Assembly: GCA_009763385.1 (NCBI GenBank)
Contig: CM019829.1
Span: forward strand, 34,575,705 to 34,639,704
Length of the DNA stretch: 64,000 nt
Source of the DNA: Coix lacryma-jobi var. lacryma-jobi
Lineage: Eukaryota; Streptophyta; Magnoliopsida; Poales; Poaceae
Direction: 5' to 3'
Part shown: piece by piece, positions 9,736 through 18,531 of the stretch
Layout of the letters: each line of letters opens with the position of its first letter
How positions within the stretch are numbered: the first letter of the stretch is position 1
The notes under the pieces: generated by a model
The model's database searches: none
Told to the model about the DNA's origin: nothing
The model's input: only the letters and a program-made list of their open reading frames with translations
Position numbers and translations under genes: made by a program

Positions 9736-12700
9736 GTAAAACGGTTGGAGGACATTTGGTTGGTGGATTCCGGTTGCTCGAGGCACATGACCGGAAACGC
9801 CAGGTGGTTCTCCAGCCTTAGCCCTATTGCCGGAAAGGAGTACATAACCTTCGGCGACAATAGCAAAGGTAAGGTATTGTCTCGCGGGTCGGTGCGAGTT
9901 AATGAGCACTTTGTGTTGCGCGATGTTGCTCTTGTTTCTAACTTGCATTTTAACCTTCTTTCTGTTTCGCAACTCTTTGACGACGACTATGAGATTCATT
10001 TTAAACCGAATCTCAGTCGTATTTTGGATCCTCAGGGCAATCTTGTGTGTTTGATTTCGCCCTTTGGAAAAGTCTTTCGTGCGAATTTCTCGGAGTCTTT
10101 TGGCACTTCTCGTTGTCTTGTGGTTGGACCTTCCTCCTCTGATCTTTGGAAGTGGCATAGGAGACTTGGACATTTGAGCTTCGACTTGCTTGCAAGGCTT
10201 AGTTCACTTGGCCTAATCCGAGGATTGCCCAAGTTGCATTTGGAGAAGGATCTTGTTTGCCACTCTTGTAGACACGGGAAGATGGTTGCCGCTCCCCACC
10301 ATCCAGTGACTCAGGTCATGACCAAGCGCCCTAGAGAGCTTTTACACATGGACCTTGTTGGTCCGGCTCGGGTGAGCTCGGTTGGGGGGAAGTGGTATGT
10401 GCTTGTTGTTGTTGATGACTTTTCGAGATATTCGTGGGTCTTCTTTTTAGCTGAGAAGACCGAGACTTTCTCCTTTGCTCGTAATCTGATTTTGCGTCTT
10501 CAGAACGAGTTCCCTTTGAACTCGATGCGAGCAATTCGGAGTGATAATGGTTCCGAATTCAAGAATTCGGATTTTGAGAAGTTTTGTAACTCTTTGGGTT
10601 TAGAGCATCAGTTTTCTTCCCCCTACACACCCTCTCAGAATGGTATTGTAGAGAGAAAGAATCGGACCCTTGTTGAGATGGCCAGGACGATGCTCGATGA
10701 GCATAGGACTCCTAGGCGTTATTGGGCCGAAGCTATGAACACTGCGTGCTATATTTCCAATCGCATTTTTCTGAGAGCGTTCTTGAAAAAGACTTCTTAT
10801 GAGTTGCGTTTTGGTAGGCAGCCCAAGGTGAGTTATTTTAGAGTCTTCGGTTGCCATTGTATTATATTGAAGAAAGGCAACCTGGACAAATTCGAGTCTC
10901 GTTCTTCTGACGGTGTGTTTTTGGGTTATGGCACTCACACTCGAGCCTATCGTGTACTTAACCTTGATACTAACCGAGTCATGGAGACATCAGATGTCAC
11001 CTTCGATGAGACCATGGTTTGTCCTTCTTCTCGTTTTGAGCGTGTAGGTGATCATGAGGTTGGTAAGCCTCTTTTTGATGATGAGGACGAGGGTGCTGAA
11101 CGTATAGATGATCCAGCACCCCCTCCACCTGTTGTGCCGCAAAGAACGGCCTCTACGATGACTCACGGCCCCGACACCTCTTCTTCCTGGGGGCCATGGG
11201 ATCCGCCATCCCGAGCGGTACCATTTGTACCCGGGGAGGCACCAGCTGCTGTTGAGGGGGAGGCCACCTCGACAAGGGAGGCGCCACGACACATTCAGCG
11301 CCAGCACCCGCCTCAGCAGATGATCGGCAGCATCGACGAACGGGTTACTCGGTCTAGGTCACAGCAAATCTCGCACTTCTCTCATTCTGCTTTTGTTGCT
11401 AATTTTGAGCCCCGAGATGTTGGACACGCTTTGACGGATCCGGATTGGGTCAATGCCATGCATGAGGAGTTAGAAAATTTTGAGCGAAATCGGGTTTGGG
11501 TTCTAGTTCCACCTCCTCCTGAGTGTAAGCCTATTGGGACAAAATGGGTTTTCAAAAACAAGCAAGGAGAGGATGGCCACGTTGTTAGAAACAAGGCCAA
11601 GCTTGTAGCGAAGGGTTATAGTCAGAAGGAGGGGATAGACTTTGAGGAGACTTTTGCTCCTGTAGCTCGTTTGGAGGCTATTAGGATACTCTTGGCTTTT
11701 GCTGCATCCAAAGGTTTTAAACTCTTTCAAATGGATGTCAAGAGTGCCTTCTTAAACGGCTACATAGAAGAGGAAGTGTATGTTGAGCAACCCCCCAGTT
11801 TTGAAAATCCCAAGTTTCCAAACCATGTTTTTAAACTTCACAAAGCTTTATATGGTTTGAAACAAGCCCCTAGAGCCTGGTATGATAGGTTGAAAACCTT
11901 TTTGCTTGCTAAGGGTTTTAAAATGGGATGTGTAGATAAAACGCTCTTTCTCCTCAAGCAAGGCAAAGACACTCTCTTGGTCCAGATTTACGTGGATGAT
12001 ATCATTTTCGGTGGTTCTTCTCACGCTTTGGTTGCCCAGTTTGCAGATACTATGAGCAGGGAGTTCGAGATGAGCATGATGGGCGAGCTGACATTCTTTC
12101 TCGGGTTGCAAATTAAGCAATCCCGAGAGGGCACGTTTGTGCACCAGGGCAAGTACACCAAGGACTTGCTGAAGCAGTTCGATATGGGAGAGGCCAAGCC
12201 TCTTCCAACTCCCATGTCGACGACGACTGCCCTGGATGCGGATGTGGATGGAGAAGCCGTGGACCAGAAGGAGTACCGTAGCATGATTGGGTCGCTCCTC
12301 TACCTGACGGCGACACGCCCGGACATCCAGTTCGCAGTGTGTCTGTGTGCGCGCTTTCAGGCGTTGCCGCGCACCTCTCACCATTAGGCGGTGAAGTGGA
12401 TCTTCAGGTACCTTCGTTTCACGCCTGAGTTCGAGATTTGGTATTCTGCTTCCTCCACCCTCTCTCTTTGCGGTTATTCGGATGCCGATTTTGCTGGTTG
12501 CCATATTGAGCGCAAGTCCACTTCTGGGACTTGCCAGTTTATTGGTTCTTCTCTTGTTTCGTGGTCTTCTCGCAAGCAGTCTAGTGTCGCCCAGTCTACT
12601 ACGGAGGCTGAGTATGTTGCTGCGGCTAGCTGCTGTTCCCAGTTGCTCTGGATGATGGCCACGTTGCGTGATTTTGGTCTGAGCTTTTCTCGCGTGCCTT

Positions 12701-12933
12701 TGCTTTGTGACAGCACGAGTGCCATTAGCATTGCTAAGAACCCCGTGCTTCACTCGAAGACCAAACACATTGATGTGCGCTTTCATTTCTTGCGAGACCA
12801 CCAGGAGAAGGGTGATATCGACCTTCGCCATGTCGATACTCATCATCAACTGGCTGATATTTTCACCAAGCCTTTAGACGAATCAACCTTTAACCGGTTG
12901 AGGGGTGAGCTTGGTGTGTGTTTCCCTTTTTAG
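9736..12933 (+). pseudogene. copia-B Pol (PR-INT-RT-RH), one internal stop
   Basis: Pol replicates and integrates the element. The frame opens at 9736 just after a TAG and has no early ATG; it lies in a different frame from gag and does not overlap it. In order: protease DSGCSRHMTG near 9766; integrase zinc region ending CHSCRHGK near 10260, catalytic Asp in HMDLVGP (about 10345), Asp in RSDNGSEF (about 10540) and Glu in VERKNRTL (about 10650); a Pro-rich linker with acidic patches; RT with FQMDVKSAFLNG, LYGLKQAPRAWY and the catalytic YVDDIIFG near 11990; RNase H with YSDADFAGC, STTEAEYVA and the tail HHQLADIFTKPLD. A TAG at 12385-12387 replaces a Gln codon (CAG) of sister copies. The stop is at 12931-12933 (FPF end). 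Apart from that codon it is open and well preserved. Confidence 0.92.
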
Positions 12934-14092
12934 ATGGGGGAAACATTTTGGATCTTATATTTTTGACTAACTCTTTTGTCTTTCTTCTCTTTTGCATTTC
13001 AGCATACGCATTTACATTCTAAGCTTCATGTTTATAATCACTAGAATGTAACCATGCTCTATGTAGTATGCTTTGATGCTTATATTGATGCTTGTAGCTT
13101 ATGCTCCTTCTGATCACTAGTACATGTTGTGAGCTGAGCTATTTTGAAATGGTGAATTTACTTAATAACTAACAATCTGAAAATGTTCACCATTGAGATA
13201 TGCAACTAGCATGTGTAGAATATGTTGAGTTCACTCGTGCTTTTCATATATGCTAGGTTGCTATGTCTCTAGTTATGAGTCATTCACTTGCTTGGTCTGT
13301 TCATATCATGTTTAAAATTTGAACCAAGTTTTAGTGAATTGAAAAGATCGAGATGGGATTTCTTGTCAACACCTCACGGTATCGAGACTGTTTCTCATTG
13401 CACTTTGAGTTAAACTTGAGCCGTGTAGTGTATGACCGAAACCGTTGCTTTAAGCTTCCGATTGCATATGCATAGGCTTCGCACGGTTGAAAAGTTAGGC
13501 AAAGACAAGCTTTCAACCTCTCGCAATCACATGCTGAAATTAAACTTGTGTAATTTCACCGCTGCAACTCCGATATAAAAATGAAATCACAAGTATATGC
13601 TTCATTCCTATGCATGATGATTGAACTTTGCTAGGGGTAGTTCACCTTGTATACATGTTTAGCACTCGTTTGGATTCCTGTCTCTACATGTGTAGTGCTA
13701 TTTTGATGGTGACTATCTTTTTGGCTAAAAACTGCTCATATGTTCATATTTCGTATGTGTGATCAGTTTGAGCCTTCGCTATTTGAGTGCTTAGCTGAGT
13801 CATTGGAGTTATATTGTTTAGAGCATTCTTGCACTTTTTGATTATATGCCTGAAGCTGCTAACTTGCATTTCTGACTTCATATGCATGTTGGAAGGAGGA
13901 GTTTCTTGCCTTGATGCCTTTTCTTGATTAGTGCATTTTCAACTAAGGGGGAGAAATTGCAAATCATATGTCTCCTGGATGTTCAACTAAAGGGGAGTTT
14001 TCGTCAAGGGGGAGAATTTCCAATCTTCGTGCTCTTCTCATGTTGGACCTAAGGGGGATTTTCCTAGTTGCTTGCACTTGTCGAGGGGAAGT

Positions 14093-14435
14093 TTGCTAGT
14101 TGTGTTGAGCCTTTGCCTCTGTCTTGAGGAACTAGCAAACATTTTCAGGGCATTTTGTCTTCGATTGGTTCTCTTTTAGTTTGGAGTCATTTCAATTGGT
14201 TCGGAGCGTGCTTGGCCGAAAGACATTGGTTTCGAGCTTTCTTTGCTAGTTGTGTTGAGCCTTTGCCTCTGTCTTGAGGAACTAGCAAACATTTTCAGGG
14301 CATTTTGTCTTCGATTGGTTCTCTTTTAGTTTGGAGTCATTCCAATTGGTTCGGAGCGTGCTTGGCCGAAAGACATTGGTTTCGAGCTTTCTTTGCTAGT
14401 TGTGTTGAGCCTTTGCCTCTATCTTGAGGGACTAG
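14093..14435 (+). repeat. 150-bp tandem repeat, about 2.3 units
   Basis: Units start with TTGCTAGTTGTGTTGAGCC at 14093, 14243 and 14393. The first two full units differ at about one base (TTTCAATT vs TTCCAATT); the third stops after about 43 bp. Each unit carries one TTGCTAGTT/AACTAGCAA hairpin. Confidence 0.9.
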
Positions 14436-14559
14436 CATTTTGCTTCGATTTTCCAATTGGTATTTGCTAGCGGTGTTGAGACTGTTCTACCTCTTCTTGA
14501 GGGCTAGCTTTGCTTTGCTTGGTTGCGTCGAGCCGTTGCCCATGTCTTTGGGGACCAAG
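14093..14559 (+). repeat. 3' UTR hairpin array with changing arms
   Basis: Five inverted repeats with a related ~28-nt loop (GTGTTGAGCC...TGTCTTGAGG): TTGCTAGTT/AACTAGCAA at 14093-14138 and 14243-14288, TGCTAGT/ACTAGCA at 14394-14437, GCTAGC/GCTAGC at 14466-14508, and CTTGGT/ACCAAG at 14518-14559. The arms change together while the loop stays alike. Confidence 0.8.
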
Positions 14560-14698
14560 TTCTTTCGCTCTTTCCACTTGACCTTCTTCGGCTTTGCTAT
14601 GCTTTTGGGTCATTTGGTTGAGTTTTCTCCTTCTCCTTCCTCCCTCTTCTTATTCTCTTTTCATTATGATTTGTGTGAGTAGTTGACAATGCACTCAT

Positions 14699-14710
14699 CA
14701 AGGGGGAGAT
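14699..14710 (+). other. Polypurine tract of copia-B
   Basis: CAAGGGGGAGAT lies immediately upstream of the LTR start TGCGGATACATGG at 14711. Confidence 0.85.
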
Positions 14711-14865
14711 TGCGGATACATGGGTGTATGCCGGGTCTCTGAGTGTTGAGTGATTGTCAACTGGGATGATGCGCATGTTCTTTGGCTTGTGTTGTGCAGG
14801 TGTCGAGCACGGATGCAGTGATCGAAGGCAGGTGAAGGTCAAGCTGAGACGTGCTGTGCCGATGG
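14711..14865 (+). repeat. copia-B 3' LTR, first 155 bp only
   Basis: Starts TGCGGATACATGGGTGTATG and matches the start of the plus-oriented LTR at 36066. It stops at GCCGATGG, where the TGAAGGACCG end of the oppositely oriented copia-C LTR begins. The related LTR at 36066 reads on past this point, so the cut is an insertion or rearrangement here. Confidence 0.85.
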
Positions 14866-15145
14866 TGAAGGACCGAGAAGCTAACCGAAAGCGACCAGAG
14901 GGGGGGGGTGAATGGGAGCTTCAAAATTTCCTTACGGAAACTAGATGCCACTGTCCCAAAATCGACCCCAAGAGCGAACCCTAGAGCTTGCTAATGTCCA
15001 CGACCCTATATGTAGGGTGGATGCTTCCTAGAAGCACAGCGAGACACTAGACAACTCTAGAAAGCCAACGCAAAAGACGGAAATCAATTCCGACAACGAA
15101 CGAGCGAACCGCGGACGAAACCGTGCGAAACCAGTCGCATCGGAC

Positions 15146-15410
15146 GCTGGCCTGCGTCCGATGCCAGACCACCGGAAGCGTCCGATGCAGACTGGGCGGT
15201 TCTGGAACCTTACTGTTCCACCATCGGACGCTGTGAACAGTAATCACCCAGCGTCCGATGCAAAGGCTCCGGCGCGTCCGATGGACAACGGACGCGTCCG
15301 ATGCCTAGCGTCCGATGGAAACTAAAACACCGAAAACGTGACACGCGTCACCGGAGCGTCCGATGCTAGGGACCCTAGCGTCCGATGCTCCCGTGATAGC
15401 GTCCGATGCT
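15146..15410 (-). repeat. R/U5 array of GCGTCCGATG words
   Basis: About eleven copies of GCGTCCGATG or its reverse CATCGGACGC in about 265 bp. Opposed copies form perfect hairpins: CATCGGACGC with GCGTCCGATG across a 6-nt loop at the left end, and CATCGGACGCTG with CAGCGTCCGATG further right. Confidence 0.85.
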
Positions 15411-16208
15411 CCCGAAAACAGCGCAGTTCTTTGATGATTCAACCCGATCTCCTCTAAATCAAAAGCTCTAGGCCTAGGATTCGATCTGAGGGGTCACAAG
15501 GATGTTAGTGAGCTATCTCTAAGAGATCATGGCTCGAACCTAACTCCAAATCGGTGAATCAAGAAATTTCGGGGCATGGAGGCAAGAACGCAATCCAAAA
15601 CGAAAATCGATCGATCTCCTAGACCGTGAGGTTAGAGTTTAATTCCTTCGGTGGAAAGGAGAGCCTCACGATCTAGAACAACTTGGTTCAAACGGTTTTG
15701 CAAAAGATGAACCGAGCAAAGAGATCAAGCGACGGGAAAATCGTGGAGAAAAAGGATTCCGCGAAGAACACAAAGAAAACGCGAATCACAGCCACGAACT
15801 CGAATTAAGGACGCAAATCAAGCCATCGATCTGTGCTCCAAAGTGAGGATACGGCCTCACTTCCTCAAATCAACAGTACACAGAGTGGAGTCTCTCTGCG
15901 GATCTCAACCAGCTAGAGCAGGGGATGGGAGAGTGGAAACCCTAGGTGCTAGGAAGCAAATGACTGCGCTAACTGAGATTGAGATAGGGAGGAGGGTGTC
16001 TTCCCTAGACTACTTATACTAACCTAGCCTAAGTCTATTTCCTACTCTACCCCTCTCTACTCTAATTACAGAGCGGACCAGCCTAACCCTAAGGCTATTC
16101 TAGTCCACCCGCTGGTGGTAGGTAGATCCGACGGCCACGCCCGCACGGTCTTCCGCGTCGCCTCCACGCAACCTTCAGATCGCCGCCACGTGCCGCCACC
16201 ACTCTGCA

Positions 16209-16500
16209 CCCCCGGTTTTGCGGCCCAAACCGGGAAACCAGCCCTTTCCATCAGCCCCCGGTTTTGAGGCCCAAACCGGGAAACCAGCCTCCAGCCCGAG
16301 TTTTGTGGCCAAACTCGGAAACCGTCCGCGCCCGAGTTTTGAGGCCCAAACTCGGAAACCGGCCCACGCCCAGGTTTTGAGGCTCAACCTGGAAACCGTC
16401 GCGCCCAGGTTTTGTGGCTCAACCTGGAAACCCAGCACCCAGGTTTTGAGGCCCAAACCTGGAAACCGTCCACCGTTGGTTTTTCCCGGGCTCTACCAAC
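16209..16500 (-). repeat. U3 hairpin array (8 units)
   Basis: Arms in order: CCCGGTTT/AAACCGGG twice, CCGAGTTT/AAACTCGG twice, CCAGGTT/AACCTGG twice, CCAGGTTT/AAACCTGG, then TTGGT/ACCAA with a long loop. In the copia-A LTR the last unit has GGTGG/CCACC, so both arms changed together. Confidence 0.85.
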
Positions 16501-16868
16501 AAACCGGCGTCGTAGAGGGGATGCACCGCCTGTGCACCCCTTCCACCGACATGATCGCACTTCTCCGCCTGTCGCTGTCGCAGGCTGCCAGCCACCACAG
16601 CTGATCCTCCGGCCTCCAGTCCATCAGTCCAAGTCCACGTCCGCCCTTCACCGTCCGATACATCGGCATGGCACGTCCGCCGCACGGCACGCCCATCCTT
16701 CATCGCGCCCGGTCCGTCGGCACGGCACGTCGCAACTTGACCTTCACCCGCCATCGATCACTGTCTCCGTGCTCGACACCTGCACAACACAAGCCAAAGA
16801 ACATGCGCATCATCTCCATTGACAATCACTCATCACACAGAGACTCGGCATACACCCATGTATCCGCA

Positions 16869-16880
16869 ATCTCCCCCTTG
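16869..16880 (-). other. Polypurine tract of copia-C
   Basis: Minus strand CAAGGGGGAGAT abuts the LTR start TGCGGATACATGG. Confidence 0.8.
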
Positions 16881-18531
16881 ATGAGTGCATTGTCAACTCC
16901 ACAACAAATCATGAATAAGAAGAAGGAGGTAGGAAGGAGTGGGAAGAGAAAACCCAACCAAATGACCCAGAAGCCTTAACAAAAGCCGAAGAAGGTCAAG
17001 TGGATGAAGCAAAAACTTGGTCCCCAAAGACATGGGCAACGGCTTGACGCAACCAAGCAAGCAAAGCTAGCCCTCAAGAAGAGGTAGAACAGGCTCAACA
17101 CCGCTAGCAGATAGCAATTGAAGATCGGAGGACAACAGAAGCAAAATGCTAGTCCCTCAAGATAGAGGCACAGAGGCTCAACACAACTAGCAAGAAAATC
17201 ACTCCGAACCAATTGAAAATCAACCCAAACCAAATGGGAAAGCACACCAGACGATACCAATTGAAAGCCAAATGAGAAAGCTTATGAAAGCTCATGAGAA
17301 GCTAGGAACGTTTGCTAGTCCCTCAAGACAGAGGCAACGGCTCAACACAACTAGCAAACTCCCCTCGACAAATGCAAGCAACTAGGACAAAAGATTTTCA
17401 GGGCATATGATTTGCGTAAATTTCTCCCCCTAGTTGAAAATGCACTTATCAAGGCCAAAAGGTATCGGAGAAGCAACTCTCTTCACATAAACTCCCCCTG
17501 AACACAAGATCTCCTTCCACAATGCATATGAAGTCAAAATGCAAGTTAGGAGCTTCAAGTATATAGTCAAAAGAGTGCAAAGATGCTCTAATCAGTATAG
17601 CTCCAACATCTCAATTAAGCACTCAAATAGCAAAGGCTCAAACTGATCACTTATACGAAATATGAAGCATATGAGCATGTGAGCAGTTTTAAGCCAAAAG
17701 GATAGTCACCATCAAAATAGCACTAGACATGTATAGAAGGAATCCAAACAAGTGCTAAGCATATATACAAGGTGAACTACCCCTAGCAAAGTTCAATCAT
17801 CATGCATAGGAATGAAGCATATACTTGTGATTTCAAATTCATATCGGAGTTGCAGCGGTAAAAGAATTCACAAGTTCATTTTTAGCATGTGATTGCGAGA
17901 GGTTGAAAGCTTGTCATCGCCTAACTTTTCAACCGTGCGAAGCCTATGCCGAAGCAATCAGAAGCTTAAAGCAACGGTTTCGGTCATACACTACATGGCT
18001 CAAGTTTAACTCAAAGTGCAATGAGAAACAGTCTCAATACCATGAGGTGTTGACAAGCAATCCCATCTCGATCTTTTCAATTCAACAATACTTGGTTCAG
18101 ATTTTAAGCAAGTTATGAACAACCAAGCAAGTGAATGACTCAGAACTAGAGACATAGCAACCTAGCATATATGAAAAGCAGGAATGGACTCAACACACCC
18201 TACACATGCTAGTTGCATATCTCAATGGTGAACATTTTCAGATTTATATACATTAGGCATAATTCACCATTCCAAAAAATAGCTCGCTCATAACATGTAA
18301 CAGTGATCAGAAAGAGCATAAGCTACAAGCATCATCATAAGTATCGGAGCAATACTAACAAGAGCATAATTACATTCTAGTGAATATAGACATGAAGCTC
18401 AGAATGTAAATGCGTATGCCCGACACAAAACTGAACGAAAGAAGGATACCAAAGGAAAGACTCAAGAAACTCAAAGAAAAGAGCCTCAAAATAAAAGAGT
18501 CAGTCTGTACATCTCAAAATGCTTCCCCCAT
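16881..18531 (-). other. copia-C 3' UTR
   Basis: Noncoding, the reverse counterpart of 12934-14698. It retains the long-loop hairpins (GCTAGC pair near 17066-17108; TGCTAGT/ACTAGCA near 17147-17191; TTGCTAGT/ACTAGCAA near 17312-17357). It lacks the 150-bp duplication of copia-B. No supported ORF. Confidence 0.7.

Larger units (their letters stand above)
12934..14698 (+). other. copia-B 3' UTR (no env-like ORF)
   Basis: A 1.77-kb noncoding, AT-rich interval between pol and the polypurine tract. I see no reading frame resembling an envelope-like protein, which some SIRE elements carry here. The distal 700 bp hold repeated purine tracts (AAGGGGGAG-like at 13945-13952, 13989-13997, 14005-14013 and 14051-14058), a 150-bp tandem duplication and a set of long-loop hairpins. 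The same interval is recognisable in reverse at 16881-18531, 26441-28017 and 53607-55218. Confidence 0.75.
7667..14865 (+). mobile_element. Ty1/copia element, SIRE/Maximus-like (copia-B), 5' end in gap
   Basis: Order on the plus strand: gag (starting inside the gene), pol with protease, integrase, RT and RNase H, a 1.8-kb noncoding 3' UTR, a polypurine tract, and the first 155 bp of the 3' LTR. The integrase-before-RT order defines Ty1/copia; the large gag with coiled coil and two CCHC fingers fits the SIRE/Maximus lineage (inference). The 5' LTR, PBS and about the first 195 gag codons are missing at the gap. The 3' LTR is cut where copia-C begins. Coding frames are interrupted only by two stop codons, unlike the indel-ridden minus copies. 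Confidence 0.9.
14866..16868 (-). repeat. copia-C 3' LTR
   Basis: Complete 2003-bp LTR. The plus strand reads TGAAGGACCGAG to CATGTATCCGCA, followed by the reversed polypurine tract. It contains the R/U5 word array (15146-15410), TATA-like TATAAGTA on the minus strand (16011-16018) and the U3 hairpin array (16209-16500). Confidence 0.9.

Noticed and set aside
12934..14710. Envelope-like third ORF expected in some SIRE elements
   Set aside because: No frame longer than about 80 codons and no transmembrane or coiled-coil pattern in the equivalent interval of the copies.
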